Shown piece by piece: positions 49,901 to 59,831 of a stretch of 64,000 nt of DNA. Source of the stretch: Saccharomyces paradoxus. Lineage: Eukaryota; Ascomycota; Saccharomycetes; Saccharomycetales; Saccharomycetaceae. Each line of letters opens with the position of its first letter. Position 1 is the stretch's first letter. The notes below the pieces were generated by a model. The model was not told where the DNA came from and did no database searches. It saw nothing but the letters and a program-made list of their open reading frames with translations. The position numbers and the translations under genes are program-made. The stretch covers positions 248,001 through 312,000 of the forward strand of contig NC_047489.1 of assembly GCF_002079055.1 (NCBI RefSeq), read 5' to 3'.

Positions 49901-52136
49901 TAGCTCTCTTGGTACTAGAAAATTTACCACTACTGGAAGCTCACTTTTACCAGCTTTGTCTACTGAAATGATAAATACCACTGTACTTTCCAGAAAAACC
50001 CTCATTATCAGCACAGAAGTATGTTCTCATTCTAAATGCATACCAACAGTCATTACAAACGTTGTTACTTCAAAGGTCACGCCTTCTAATGGGCATTCTT
50101 CTCAAACTCAACAAACAGAGGCTGTGGAGGTGACGCTGACATCCCGTCAAACCGTAATTTTGAGCACCGAAATTTGCTCTGATTCAATTTGTACACCGAC
50201 AACTGTTACCTCTGTGCAAATGAGAAGTACTCCTTCTTTACCCCTGACCTCTTCAATGTCAAGTTCCTCTTTAGCCCCTACCAAAAAAAGTTTTTTGGAA
50301 GCCTCTTCAGTAACGTTCACATCTTCTGTCAGTACGCAAAGTTTGCCTTTGGCAGTCATAAGTTCGGAAAAAAGCTCCCCCGTATCTGCTTCTCAATCAT
50401 TTAGTACTGCTTTAAAAAGCACAAAAGTGTCCACTTCTTCTGATGTCACTTCAAAGAATAAAAAGCCCGGTAGTCCTACTTCACTACACAATTCCTCTTC
50501 AGGGTATTCTATCCCATCTTCTTCTACATCTCTCCAATATTCATTATCTACCGCTACTACAACAATCAACGGTATTGAGACTGTTTACACAACATGGTGT
50601 CCATTGACAGAAAAATCGACTGTCGCTACTCCTACTCAATCTTTTTGTAGTAGTGACAGATGTGGTTCATCGTCAAAATCATCCGCGTCTTTATCTTCGG
50701 CTTCTATTCAATATACATTGTCTACTGCCACTACTACGATAAGTGGGTTGAAGACTGTATACACTACTTGGTGCCCATTAACAAGTAAATCATCTGTAGT
50801 TGTTGCTACTCAATCTGCTTGTAATGGTGAAAATTGTGGACAAATTTCTTCAACCTCCAAAGTCGGTGCTATTTCCTCTGCATTGGAAATATCTACTTTT
50901 ATTCCTTCCGGCCCCTCAACTGCATCTGAATCAAATTTTGGACATTCGTTCAGTGCAGATACAAAATCCATATGCTCTGGTACTGAATGTACGCAACTTG
51001 CGCCAATGACATCATTTTCATCTGCTTTTACGGTAGTATTTCCTCCCTTTGCCTCTACATCATCATCACCATTGTCAACAACAGCATCACCAACACTGAC
51101 GTCAACACTTACTTCTATCTCATCATTACCACCATCTAGCTCTATATCAGCATCTTCTTCGTCATCAGCTTCCTCTTCATCGACTTCTCTATCATCCCTC
51201 GCTGCTGCATCATCAACATCCACAACAGCAACAAAAGCGTCATCCTCCACTTTCATAACGTCTTTTCTATCATTGCCCCCTACATCATCATTGTCATTAT
51301 CGCCAATGTCGTCGTCTATTTTCGTGAGTCAATCGTCATCGTCTATTTTCGTGGGTCAATTATCATCGTCATCATTACCATTGTCGCCATCTGCTTCTAC
51401 ATCACCGATCATTGGCACAGTTCCTGTTTCGAACCCAACTACTTCCGTCACAACACAAACTTGTACGGAATCACAATGTAAACAGGAGGTATCTACTGTC
51501 TGTACTAGATCCGACTGTAAGGAAGTCACATCGACTTCTACATCCCTTCCAACCACGACCACTGATGTTATTACATGTACTGAATCCCAGTGCCAGGAAA
51601 CCAAATCTAGCAGTTGTGAGGGCCCCTCGTGTAAAGTATCGGAAACGCATGAATCGAGTACTACAGTTTCTGCATGTAGTGGAGAGGGTTGCGAGCCTTC
51701 CGCTACAAGCCAGCCACATTCTCAATACGCTACGGTGACGTCTGTGATTGCTCCAAGTGCCATAACGACAACATCAGTGGAAGTACATTCAACCGAATCA
51801 ACCGTATCAATTACTACGATCAAGCCAATAACATATACATCGAGTGGTACCAAAGGAGAATTGATCACTATAACAAGTTCCAGCCAAACTGTAATTCCGT
51901 CAGTAACTACCATAATAACGAGAACAAGAGTGGCCATCACTTCAACACCAAAGCCAACCACTATGACGTATGTCACACAACTACTTTCTTCAAGTGGAGT
52001 TACTAATTCCCTTATTGGTGCTGCATCGTCAACTTGGATTACCACGCCTGTTGTTAGTACATACGCTGGTTCAGCGTCAAGATCTCTCTTTAGTAAGTTC
52101 TTCCTGACAATACTAATGGTGGTCAGCTTCATTTAA
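46989..52136 (+). CDS. FIG2: Fig2, GPI-anchored mating adhesin
   Basis: Cell-wall mannoprotein expressed during mating, related to Aga1, that promotes adhesion and zygote shape. The product has 1715 residues (about 1609 in S. cerevisiae); the S. cerevisiae start corresponds to Met4 here (46998). A signal peptide lies at about 1-25 (ending TRADA). Nearly all the rest is Ser/Thr-rich and so heavily O-mannosylated. WCPL-type motifs (TEYVTWCPLTET and kin) occur four times plus one altered copy, and CX4C motifs (EVCSHSECTPT and kin) about eleven times. The last 15 or so residues are hydrophobic (FFLTILMVVSFI), a GPI-attachment signal. Two long internal repeats are listed separately. Confidence 0.96.
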   Translation: MTPMNSFASLGLIYSVMNLLTRADAQIVLYQNSSASPISTSVSSSLIDFYDTSSTDNLQYSSFNSYVQPSINSFALSSPSSSFEVPTTTSSSYAISSLFTASDTFSSYFDVSHGGASSSISRSAASSEISSSTLFLTAQPHKTSHSSSSLEPSAAASSSASVPFSTSLIDPSQSRTLLNSAKSNTLSSTTNFASAAIAGSISPNDSKSLEATATTTLSDVPSSSSDNSNQTSLPNLSEPLSSFSSGLTFSSTIQATPNGLASKTHSTLADTASSLPLTLKLSSMTSTSDPDASSYNSTGTSSKTSGNPAIFTLDSIDPYSSLVQSLSSLSIAPSLFTATSEYSSVPSADLDQASKRETANFTASITSTPLGATVPTSLVDSMSSAGSTASSFGEISTANFSVEGISTYVTVPTASESSQNQDWSSSTLPLSQTTWVVINSTDTQGSITSTTSPAYISTATKTVDGVVTEYVTWCPLTETKSQTAEISSSMSSVPQASSFGSSSISSSNSTTLGASNYITVSTASESSQNQDWSSSTLPLSQTTWVVINSTDTQGSITSTTSPAFISTATKTVDGVVTEYVTWCPLTETKLQTAEISSFTISATETSWSSSTLETSTLQLSDSIFTHSTAFNGTETIDGHRMTETSSATEPIYFSGTQDSLYLSASETNPVSSFSSYPIFSSTRSSTTIGPNSTVASGSTSNHLSASVSNPTKTSQYTSPSENTFTAFSFDSTETVAAMSDTHKRSSSDNYSWATTQLKTSGAQTFLLSTVTTTTNGAVTEYTTWSPATSVAYTTSVSYKTLVLTTEVCSHSECTPTVITNVITTSSTIPVLSTSSAIVLSSAVSKSTENSAVSEATTSSQVSATSGSTTVSHYSAPSHVSTASEATTSSHVSVASEDTTSSQVSATSGSTTVSHYSAPSHVSTASEATTSSHVSVASEDTTSSQVSATSGSTTVSHYSATSHVSAASEATTSSLGTRKFTTTGSSLLPALSTEMINTTVLSRKTLIISTEVCSHSKCIPTVITNVVTSKVTPSNGHSSQTQQTEAVEVTLTSRQTVILSTEICSDSICTPTTVTSVQMRSTPSLPLTSSMSSSSLAPTKKSFLEASSVTFTSSVSTQSLPLAVISSEKSSPVSASQSFSTALKSTKVSTSSDVTSKNKKPGSPTSLHNSSSGYSIPSSSTSLQYSLSTATTTINGIETVYTTWCPLTEKSTVATPTQSFCSSDRCGSSSKSSASLSSASIQYTLSTATTTISGLKTVYTTWCPLTSKSSVVVATQSACNGENCGQISSTSKVGAISSALEISTFIPSGPSTASESNFGHSFSADTKSICSGTECTQLAPMTSFSSAFTVVFPPFASTSSSPLSTTASPTLTSTLTSISSLPPSSSISASSSSSASSSSTSLSSLAAASSTSTTATKASSSTFITSFLSLPPTSSLSLSPMSSSIFVSQSSSSIFVGQLSSSSLPLSPSASTSPIIGTVPVSNPTTSVTTQTCTESQCKQEVSTVCTRSDCKEVTSTSTSLPTTTTDVITCTESQCQETKSSSCEGPSCKVSETHESSTTVSACSGEGCEPSATSQPHSQYATVTSVIAPSAITTTSVEVHSTESTVSITTIKPITYTSSGTKGELITITSSSQTVIPSVTTIITRTRVAITSTPKPTTMTYVTQLLSSSGVTNSLIGAASSTWITTPVVSTYAGSASRSLFSKFFLTILMVVSFI
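48210..48453 (+). repeat. FIG2 244-bp direct repeat, copy 1
   Basis: This differs from copy 2 (48537-48780, offset 327 bp) at about four of 244 bases. It codes for an 81-residue unit with SSTLPLSQTTWVVINSTD and a WCPL motif. The spacer between the copies is not repeated. Confidence 0.95.
48537..48780 (+). repeat. FIG2 244-bp direct repeat, copy 2
   Basis: Second, nearly identical copy of the 81-residue WCPL unit. Such closeness within a fast-diverging gene points to recent gene conversion or unequal exchange. Confidence 0.95.
49554..49910 (+). repeat. FIG2 126-bp tandem repeat, about 2.8 copies
   Basis: Units start at 49554, 49680 and 49806, each 126 bp (42 residues, TTSSQVSATSGSTTVSHYSA onward), with almost no differences. 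Within each unit a shorter Ser/Glu-Ala-Thr-Thr-Ser-Ser motif repeats as well. The third copy breaks off at about 49910. As I recall, the S. cerevisiae gene has only a shorter, irregular version here. Confidence 0.95.
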
Positions 52137-52189
52137 TTACTCGTACGTATTGTATGTACATATGTGTATACTATAAAAAGACAATTCTT

Positions 52190-52738
52190 TCACTTACCTT
52201 TAATGATGCTTGATGAGAATTCAGTCATCGTTACTTCTTCCCCAGAGTCGTCATCATAATCATACCATTCATTATCCTCTAATTGACATGCCATTACTTT
52301 TCCTGAACTTAGAGAAGTTTCGAACGTTATGTTGTCTGGATAAAACTTGACTAATTCGCAACCTCTACAATCAAGACTTAGTGGAATAAACGAATCTTCT
52401 TTGACCTTCGATAAACCATGCTTTTTCCGCACATCTTTTATCTTGGCCCATTTGTCGTCACTCTGGTCAGTTAAAAATTCATTCTCAAAAGTGGACAGGC
52501 TAACTGACAACTCTTTTGAACAAAATTTACATTTCATCAAGAAAGAGGCGCTTCCTTTTGAAGCTGGCATAGCATGTTCTTCGAATGTATTAATCATAAC
52601 TTTAGAATCGTGCAATTCCCTGCAACTGGTACATTGTAGATCGAAGGCAAATTCCGCCCTCGATTCGTTTGTATTCTCAATTGATACCTTGATCACGTTT
52701 TCTGACAGCGTAGCCTTTAGGACTAAGAATAACGGCAT
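52190..52738 (-). CDS. CXXC zinc-binding DUF866 protein (YCR090C)
   Basis: Conserved eukaryotic protein of the DUF866/CZIB family (human C1orf123 homologue), function unknown. The ATG at 52738 (MPLFLVLKATLSENVIKVSI) gives 182 residues, the S. cerevisiae length; an upstream in-frame stretch of 16 codons is not supported by the homologue. Two CXXC pairs, C36-C39 and C70-C73, form the zinc site. A third pair (C124-C127) is not part of the usual site. The tail is acidic, then basic (SSSIIKGK). The stop codon lies 53 bp from that of FIG2. Confidence 0.95.
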   Translation of the reverse strand: MPLFLVLKATLSENVIKVSIENTNESRAEFAFDLQCTSCRELHDSKVMINTFEEHAMPASKGSASFLMKCKFCSKELSVSLSTFENEFLTDQSDDKWAKIKDVRKKHGLSKVKEDSFIPLSLDCRGCELVKFYPDNITFETSLSSGKVMACQLEDNEWYDYDDDSGEEVTMTEFSSSIIKGK

Positions 52739-53203
52739 TATCGTACACACCCTAGCTTTCTTTCTTGGCAAAGTTATCTTCACCAAAATCTTTCATTGCT
52801 TCCTGTTAACGGCTTTTGAGCTTTTTCTAATTTCATACGTTTTAGGTAGGAAAACCAAAAAGTAGGTAACGACGAACTAAATTTGAAAAAATAAAAAGAA
52901 AATAAATGTGCCAAGATTACCAAACGTATTCAATCCCGGCAAGATTTGAGAGCAGTTTGAAATCAAAAACTTAAAGGCAAACCTCTTAATTTCACATAAG
53001 TCTATGATTCATCCCCACAAAGCTCGTCACTTCTTTCCATTTATTGTAAATTAAGACGCATCCTTGGTGTGTTATAGAAATTTCTTAATTTCAGCCAAAT
53101 GATATTATCATGGTCAATAATTCCATGAACGGTCAGTAATTTTAAAATTAAAAAAATATTCATAGAAATTACGAAACAAGCCATTGCCCTTTGGCAGAAT
53201 TAT

Positions 53204-53425
53204 TTATTGTATTTTTAAAAAAACAAATGGTACTAACGCATTAGTAAAAACTATGATAAGGTAAAGAAGACCATGTTCTATTGCGTGAATTTGTCGGTAA
53301 ATTTTCAGTACATTTAAAAAGTTTGTTTCTTTTACAATTAGCGACGATAAACCTCTCGATAAAATGCAATATGAGAAGTAGTATCTAACCAAGAAAGCAA
53401 CAAGTAATAGTAAATAGCGAAACAT
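53204..53425 (-). CDS. Small hydrophobic ORF, unproven
   Basis: 73 codons with an ATG start (MFRYLLLLVAFLVRYYFSYC), unlike any protein I recognise. Two hydrophobic stretches (about 3-20 and 52-70) flank a basic-polar middle, so it could be a two-span membrane peptide. AT-rich sequence read this way gives Phe, Leu and Ile by chance, and no homologue is known to me. It is listed because it lies in an otherwise empty gap and begins about 50 bp from a striking inverted repeat. Confidence 0.2.
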   Translation of the reverse strand: MFRYLLLLVAFLVRYYFSYCILSRGLSSLIVKETNFLNVLKIYRQIHAIEHGLLYLIIVFTNALVPFVFLKIQ

Positions 53426-53471
53426 CTAAAAGGACAGTCAATTAATGACAGCTTTAAGAACTAAGACAGTA

Positions 53472-53515
53472 TGGAATATAGTAAGACCACACTCAGGTGG
53501 TCTTGCGATATTCCA
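53472..53515. repeat. 44-bp near-perfect inverted repeat (hairpin)
   Basis: Arms TGGAATAT...AAGACCAC and GTGGTCTT...ATATTCCA are exact complements. The three bases between the sub-arms add a G-C pair and a G-U pair in RNA. This leaves a 19-position stem with a single mismatch and the six-base loop ACTCAG. It lies in the YCR090C-KIN82 gap and belongs to no feature I can name. Confidence 0.9.
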
Positions 53516-54110
53516 CAAGATGATATTTCGCCAGGCTGCAAGTAAACTGCTCTAAGCTAACCCTCGTATATGTGATTGATGAGAAAGTGTTGCAAGTTAC
53601 TAAACTTTGTTTACACACATTCTGGTCTAGGCTTGTTTAATCATTAATCAACTTAAAAAAAAAATCCTGGAACCGAGAATAATCAAAATCAGTATAAATG
53701 TGCTCTTCTTTCCAAAATACCTACCGACACTTCAAGAAATATCAAGATAAATATCGTTAGTTCAAGCTTGAATGTTCCATGAATGCGAATCACATTAAAT
53801 TACATTCAAAAGAGCATGTCAAGCACATCCGATAACGTACTGATGTAAGCTGGAGAAATCAGGATGGGACCACGATATCTATATGTATTATATAATTATG
53901 ATAGCGCCGTCTTCGGCATCCCTTTTACGGAAATATACTTTTCTTTTTCCTCTTTTAGCAATATTGTTCAGGGAGTAACATAAGCTCTAATAACCCCAGT
54001 TTTTTTCGACAAATTACCTTTTCTGTTATAACAGTAGTTTGAAACGTACAAGAACTTACTAGCGTCCAAAAGATTACCACAAGCAAAACCTCAACCGTGT
54101 CGCTACCCAC

Positions 54111-56279
54111 ATGACTCAACAAGAATACCGTTCCCCCTCACAACGCTTATCCAAGGGGAGGAGTATGTCGCTACCCAAAATATTTGCTCGTAATTTGAGA
54201 TCTCTTCAAACCAACGCACCCACTGGCAAAGATATCAATTGCAATTGCTCAAGTTTCAATTCCTTTTCCTCGTCCGCAAGCGCCAGCTCAAACTCACAAA
54301 TTAGTATGACTTATAATGAAAACAAGCATGATCTTCCCATACCCTTTCCCCTACATGTAGAATGCGACGATAGTTGGTCAAGTTCTAAAATTAACAAGTT
54401 AAAATCAATGTTTCACCATAACAGATCAAAAAATAGTGGCATTACAGACGTGTCTGATTCGGAGAAGGGCACGCACCAACGTGAACATCAATCGACGACA
54501 CGCGTAGGGCAGTCGCAAAGTTCCATTAACGATGAGAGAAATGTCCTTAACACTACCAAAAGTACGCTTATATCGAATGAAGCGATATGCTCTACGCCTA
54601 ACGAGATATCGGGGAGCTCTTCTCCGAATGCGGAGTTATTTACCTTTGATATGCCCACAGACCCATCATCCTTTCACACTCCTAGTTCCCCAAGTTATAT
54701 AGCAAAGGACAGTAGAAATCTGAGTAATGGTTCTTTAAATGATATTAACGAAAATGAAGAGGTCCGGCATTTCCATAGAAAAGTCGAAGAAAGTTGCAAT
54801 GTCTCACCCTTGGCTCACTTGTCCTTATCAAATTCACCAACTGATCCCCTGGGTGGAAAGAATGGAAATAAAAGGGACCAAATACCTATTAAAACAACAC
54901 CACGTTTAAGGAGAGCCGCTTCCGAACCATTTGACACAGCAAAGGACGGGTTATTGCGGGAAGATTTCCTCGCTTTGAAACAACCTCCAAATTTGGGAGA
55001 TATTGTAGAACCTAGGAGGTCTCGTCGTTTAAGAACCAAATCATTCAGTAATAAGTTCCAAGACATTACTGTCGAACCTCAATCATTTGAAAAAATTAGA
55101 CTACTGGGCCAGGGTGATGTGGGTAAAGTCTATTTAGTAAGGGAACGCGATACCAACCAGATATTCGCCCTGAAAGTCTTGAGTAAACATGAAATGATCA
55201 AGAGGAAAAAAATTAAGCGCGTACTCACTGAGCAGGAAATCCTCGCAACAAGTGATCATCCATTTATTGTGACGCTGTACCATTCCTTTCAAACGGAGGA
55301 TTATTTGTACCTCTGTATGGAATACTGCATGGGAGGGGAATTCTTTAGAGCTTTGCAGACAAGAAAAAGTAAGTGCATTGCAGAAGATGATGCAAAGTTT
55401 TACGCCAGTGAAGTAGTAGCGGCTTTGGAATATTTACACCTACTGGGCTTCATATATAGAGATTTAAAACCCGAGAATATATTACTGCATCAATCTGGCC
55501 ATATTATGCTTTCTGACTTTGATTTATCCATCCAGGCAACAGGATCAAAAAATCCCACTATGAAAGACTCTACGTATTTAGATACAAAAATTTGTTCAGA
55601 TGGATTTAGAACTAATTCCTTTGTTGGTACTGAAGAGTACTTAGCTCCAGAAGTAATCAGAGGGAATGGGCATACAGCGGCAGTAGACTGGTGGACTTTA
55701 GGAATATTAATTTATGAGATGCTTTTCGGCTGCACTCCATTCAAAGGAGATAATTCAAATGAAACTTTCTCTAACATTTTGACCAAGGACGTCAAATTCC
55801 CACATGATAAAGAAGTTTCAAAGAACTGCAAAGATCTGATAAAGAAACTATTAAACAAAAACGAGGCAAAGAGGCTTGGCTCTAAATTAGGAGCTGCAGA
55901 CATAAAGAGACACCCCTTCTTCAAGAAAGTTCAGTGGTCGTTCTTAAGAAATCAAGACCCCCCTTTGATACCTGCATTAAATAATAACGGCTGTGAACTC
56001 CCCTTTATATTGTCTTGCAATAAAAACTCGAGAAAAAACTCGGTGAGCAAACAGGAAATCCAAATGTTTTGTGAAAAAGTTGCAAATGATGACGAAATTG
56101 ATGAGGCAGATCCATTCCATGATTTCAATTCTATGAGTTTAGCGAAGAAAGATCACAGTATTTTAACTTACTCTGAAAATCATACCTATGGCAAAATTCT
56201 GTACAAATCAACTTGCACAAGATCAAGACATAACAGTTCTCACAGAAATTTCTTTAAAGACATAATACCTGAACTATAA
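54111..56279 (+). CDS. KIN82: Kin82, AGC-family flippase kinase
   Basis: Ser/Thr kinase, paralogue of Fpk1, that phosphorylates and activates the plasma-membrane phospholipid flippases Dnf1/Dnf2. The product has 722 residues (about 720 in S. cerevisiae). The N-terminal 320 residues are Ser-rich and disordered. The kinase domain runs from about 326 to 615: [13 protein letters not shown], Lys in [19 protein letters not shown], and DFD near 469 in place of DFG. The DFD form is normal for this AGC subgroup. [13 protein letters not shown] closes the activation segment, which holds a family-typical insert. The start is the ATG at 54111. It converges on MSH3 across 200 bp. Confidence 0.97.
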   Translation: MTQQEYRSPSQRLSKGRSMSLPKIFARNLRSLQTNAPTGKDINCNCSSFNSFSSSASASSNSQISMTYNENKHDLPIPFPLHVECDDSWSSSKINKLKSMFHHNRSKNSGITDVSDSEKGTHQREHQSTTRVGQSQSSINDERNVLNTTKSTLISNEAICSTPNEISGSSSPNAELFTFDMPTDPSSFHTPSSPSYIAKDSRNLSNGSLNDINENEEVRHFHRKVEESCNVSPLAHLSLSNSPTDPLGGKNGNKRDQIPIKTTPRLRRAASEPFDTAKDGLLREDFLALKQPPNLGDIVEPRRSRRLRTKSFSNKFQDITVEPQSFEKIRLLGQGDVGKVYLVRERDTNQIFALKVLSKHEMIKRKKIKRVLTEQEILATSDHPFIVTLYHSFQTEDYLYLCMEYCMGGEFFRALQTRKSKCIAEDDAKFYASEVVAALEYLHLLGFIYRDLKPENILLHQSGHIMLSDFDLSIQATGSKNPTMKDSTYLDTKICSDGFRTNSFVGTEEYLAPEVIRGNGHTAAVDWWTLGILIYEMLFGCTPFKGDNSNETFSNILTKDVKFPHDKEVSKNCKDLIKKLLNKNEAKRLGSKLGAADIKRHPFFKKVQWSFLRNQDPPLIPALNNNGCELPFILSCNKNSRKNSVSKQEIQMFCEKVANDDEIDEADPFHDFNSMSLAKKDHSILTYSENHTYGKILYKSTCTRSRHNSSHRNFFKDIIPEL

Positions 56280-56479
56280 AGTGTTTTGCAGAAAGATAAG
56301 CCCATGGCCGAATTCCTACATTGGTTTTTCTTGATTTACCTTACGATAAAAATGTAACAAATTATTCAAAAGTAAACAAATAAACACAGAAACAATTTAA
56401 AAAGGAAAAGGTAAATGAAAAATGTATTTTTCTTTATTTTCTGATAACGCTGCATATATTACATAGGTACCATTCTATA

Positions 56480-59400
56480 TCAGTGAATATCCAATGATAG
56501 CAATTTCGAAAGTTTATCCCTTGCTGTCATATCACCATTTTTCAATATTCTTTTCAGATAGCTGAATAGTTTCAGCGCATCTTCGTTGATAGCTTCCTTC
56601 TGCAATTCTTCGGAGATGCTGAACGCCCGATTTATAATGCCTTTGTCCAGACGTGCTAATTTCGCTACATTCATCCCGTAACTATTATAAGTTAATCCCT
56701 TTTTCAATTTATATAAGAAAATCACACTCATCCAATTCTCGCCAGGTTTTTGCTCTTCCACGTAATCCATGTGGTAATTTCTTATTAACGGAGATTTAAT
56801 TTCTCCCAACATGGGAAAATGTGTGGTGAACAATATCAAGGGGCAGTCACTTAATTCAGAAAAGTACTTTATTAATGCAAAAGATATGGCTATACCATCG
56901 TGCGTTCCGGTACCCCTCCCCACTTCATCTAACAATAGCAAAGATCGCTTGTTGCAATTTTTCAAAATGTGTAGGATATCAAGCATTTCCACTTTAAACG
57001 TAGAATCACCATTTATGATATCATCGTGCGCGCCAATTCGAGTTAGCACGTTTTCAAATATGCTCAACCTTATCTCTTCTGCGGGGACAAATGAGCCGAT
57101 CTGTGCCATTATGGTAAGCAGCGCCACTTGCCTAATATAAGAGGATTTCCCACCCATATTCGGTCCCGTTATAATATTGATTTCGCCATCTTCTGGGGAC
57201 ATAATGATGTCATTTGGTACATAATGAACATCCAGTGACTCAATAATCGGATTTCTTGCATTCTTCGCGATTATCGCCTGTTGACCATCCACAAAAGTTG
57301 GTCTAACATAGTTTACATTACACGATGTGGCTGCTAACGATAAAATACAGTCATATTGCGCCAAATTCAGTATAATTTTACGAAGTCCTGTATACTCTGC
57401 CGTAATTTTGTTCAAAAATTCTTTATACTGTAGCTCAGACTCACGAATTAATAAGTCCTTATAGTATTCTAGTTGTTGAGTCAGTTTCTGAGTTTTTGGA
57501 GTGGTAAATCTACTGACCATCTTCGTATTGTTAACTTTTATCCAATCATCGGGCAAATCCTTGATTTGCGAGTTTTTCACTTCGATCAAGTAATCAACTT
57601 CGTCTCTAAAATTTAAATAGGGACGTTTAAGATATTTTCGTATCTCTGCCAATTCTTCTTTTAACTGTGATCTTACTGATTCACTATCCCTTTGGATTTT
57701 TATTATCCCCTCCGAATGATCATAGTTATTTAAATTAAAAAAATCCATTACTTGCCTATCTGAATTTTTTTCCATTACCGCTGAAACATTGATCATGGTA
57801 AGAAAATGAGGCAATTGAGTGGTAGAGAGTAGTTCGTTCAACTCACTAAACAATCTAAAGAGTAAAGAGGATTTTTTGCTTATCCTTCCATCGGATGATT
57901 TGAAATGTTCTGATAAGTAAGATTGATGCACCTTGAAGTGATCAACAAAAGAAGTTATTTGCTTTAAATAAAAATAGACTTCTTTTCTAGAAGTTGTACC
58001 ATACATTATACGATTTAAGGTCCTTAATAAGTCAGGGGTATGATTTAACATTTGATTTAACGATTCAAAGAAAATGCTATTGTTGATTTCGGATGTGATG
58101 CACTCAATGGCATCAAGCCGCTCTTCAATCTTACATATATCAATCAACGGTTTGAGAGTCCATTCTCTTAACATCCTAAACCCAAACGATGTCCTCGTAT
58201 GGTCCAATAACCAAAGCAAGGAACCTTTACCACCATCATGGGTAAAAACATCTAGACTTTGCAGGGTGTTAGGGTCCAGCAACATATGTACTTTTGATGC
58301 AAAGGGTGAATAAATAGAAGGAATCAGCATCACTTGCTCATTATTATATTCAGCCATATGAGAATATAACTCGGAAACTAGGCGTATGAGAGATGGTGAG
58401 AGTTTTATTGTCTCATTCATTACGTTTATTGCCTGAACTACATCATCTTCTAAATCCTCCTCATGCTTGTGAATTAAAGGACATGAAATATCCTTGAAAA
58501 GTTTGGCTACATGCAATGGTAGATCCTCTGTGTCTATGAGTACTTCTATAGGCTGCAAATATTTGATTCGCATTCGTAGTTTCTCATCAGCAAGATTAGG
58601 CTCTTCAAATTCATCATACACGACTTCTCCGTTATTTAAATTGACAGAAATCAAAGAATATTTAGCCACCCTTTCCTTATGCACGCTACGGGAAAGAGCC
58701 CATATACTGTTTGTATCACCAAGAATACGTTTCCCCTTAAGAACAAAAGTAGAGTTTACACCAAATGTAGCCTTGGTAAAAACATTTGAAATCTTCCTCT
58801 CAAAAACACTTGATTTATTGGCACCTGGGTCATGCTTCTTAATAGCGCTTGTTTCTGCTTGCTCAACCACGGCTACCTTCAAATTATGATGCACAAGTCT
58901 CTCTAAGTGAACGTTTAATCTAACATCTGGGAAGGAACAATACGCAAACTGCCTATGATTGCAATCTTGAGGATTAGACTCATCGATGGTCAATTTTCCA
59001 GGCACCAGCTTGATATGAAGTATTCTACTAACCCTTACTGCATCCTCTGCAAAGCATTTATACTTATAACCCACTCTAACAACGAGTACTTTATCTGTAT
59101 GATGCATTTTCAAGTCCTTCACCTGTTTGTCCAAGGGTGTAAGTTTCGTTATGGTGGGTTTTTTGGCTTTTTTTTTCTCAGCCTCTTCCACATTCTCCTC
59201 CTCTTTATCAGACTTAATATCCTCATCAACTCGTCTTTTCATGATCCTGTCCAATTTCTTAGCAAAACCAATGTTACTAGATGTTGCCGAAGTACTATTT
59301 GCCTTTTCAGAATATTTCGAACTCTTGAAAAGAACGCCATCGTTGAGTGATATGCCATCACTAATTACTGTTGGGCCCACAATTGGAGGGGGATTGTCCT

Positions 59401-59533
59401 CTTCGTCAGTGTCAAGGCAGATGGACTCACTACCAGCGTCATTTCCAACCGCAACTTCATGTTCTTGCTTTTGCGTCAACCCTGATTTGATGGCTTTCTT
59501 GAAAAACCTGCTTATTGTAGGTTGTCCCTCCAT
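56480..59533 (-). CDS. MSH3: Msh3, MutS-beta mismatch repair protein
   Basis: Pairs with Msh2 to make MutS-beta, which recognises larger insertion/deletion loops and branched recombination intermediates. The start is taken at the ATG at 59533 ([17 protein letters not shown]), giving 1017 residues against 1018 in S. cerevisiae. QPTISRFF at the N-terminus is a PCNA-interaction box. The MutS domains follow from about 120. The ATPase has Walker [11 protein letters not shown] (near 789-798), the STFKVEM signature and Walker [17 protein letters not shown], all intact. An in-frame ATG 29 codons upstream exists (59620) but appears to lie in the leader. Confidence 0.97.
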   Translation of the reverse strand: MEGQPTISRFFKKAIKSGLTQKQEHEVAVGNDAGSESICLDTDEEDNPPPIVGPTVISDGISLNDGVLFKSSKYSEKANSTSATSSNIGFAKKLDRIMKRRVDEDIKSDKEEENVEEAEKKKAKKPTITKLTPLDKQVKDLKMHHTDKVLVVRVGYKYKCFAEDAVRVSRILHIKLVPGKLTIDESNPQDCNHRQFAYCSFPDVRLNVHLERLVHHNLKVAVVEQAETSAIKKHDPGANKSSVFERKISNVFTKATFGVNSTFVLKGKRILGDTNSIWALSRSVHKERVAKYSLISVNLNNGEVVYDEFEEPNLADEKLRMRIKYLQPIEVLIDTEDLPLHVAKLFKDISCPLIHKHEEDLEDDVVQAINVMNETIKLSPSLIRLVSELYSHMAEYNNEQVMLIPSIYSPFASKVHMLLDPNTLQSLDVFTHDGGKGSLLWLLDHTRTSFGFRMLREWTLKPLIDICKIEERLDAIECITSEINNSIFFESLNQMLNHTPDLLRTLNRIMYGTTSRKEVYFYLKQITSFVDHFKVHQSYLSEHFKSSDGRISKKSSLLFRLFSELNELLSTTQLPHFLTMINVSAVMEKNSDRQVMDFFNLNNYDHSEGIIKIQRDSESVRSQLKEELAEIRKYLKRPYLNFRDEVDYLIEVKNSQIKDLPDDWIKVNNTKMVSRFTTPKTQKLTQQLEYYKDLLIRESELQYKEFLNKITAEYTGLRKIILNLAQYDCILSLAATSCNVNYVRPTFVDGQQAIIAKNARNPIIESLDVHYVPNDIIMSPEDGEINIITGPNMGGKSSYIRQVALLTIMAQIGSFVPAEEIRLSIFENVLTRIGAHDDIINGDSTFKVEMLDILHILKNCNKRSLLLLDEVGRGTGTHDGIAISFALIKYFSELSDCPLILFTTHFPMLGEIKSPLIRNYHMDYVEEQKPGENWMSVIFLYKLKKGLTYNSYGMNVAKLARLDKGIINRAFSISEELQKEAINEDALKLFSYLKRILKNGDMTARDKLSKLLSLDIH

Positions 59534-59650
59534 TGATGTTAATGGACTCGACAAATCGATCTTTATTCGAACTACTACTGGCTTCCAAGAGCACCAGTTT
59601 AGATTCATTATATCTACCATTATTGTTCCAGATTATTTATCACTGAAAAT

Positions 59651-59658
59651 TCACGTGA
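59651..59658. promoter_or_regulatory. Palindromic TCACGTGA (Cbf1-type) site between MSH3 and CDC39
   Basis: TCACGTGA is a perfect 8-bp palindrome with the CACGTG core and the flanks favoured by Cbf1. It sits in the 298-bp divergent promoter, about 118 bp from the MSH3 ATG and 174 bp from the CDC39 ATG. Binding is inferred. Confidence 0.6.
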
Positions 59659-59831
59659 TCGCAATACGCCGTCAGGAACGATAAGTACACGAAAATTTTT
59701 CTTTTTTTCGGTGGCAACCAAAGTCAAACCATCGAATTCGAATAAGATAAACAGGGGCAAAGATAAGTTGGATACACACCGTTGGCAAGAGACAAGCAAT
59801 TGAGAAACGTCATTCAGGGACAATTGATTAC

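Larger units (their letters stand above)
52739..54110. other. 1.37-kb gene-poor gap YCR090C-KIN82
   Basis: The longest gap in the window, between divergent genes. It holds a near-perfect inverted repeat (53472-53515), a 73-codon hydrophobic ORF on the minus strand (53204-53425), and KIN82 promoter sequence with T-rich tracts at 53930-54010. From memory S. cerevisiae has origin ARS316 in this interval. I find no perfect ARS consensus here, only 9-of-11 matches. No LTR or tRNA is recognised. Confidence 0.7.

Noticed and set aside
49506-49971. ORFs of 116-122 codons on both strands over the FIG2 tandem repeat
   Set aside because: They are other frames of the 126-bp repeat (divisible by three), open only because the unit is repeated.
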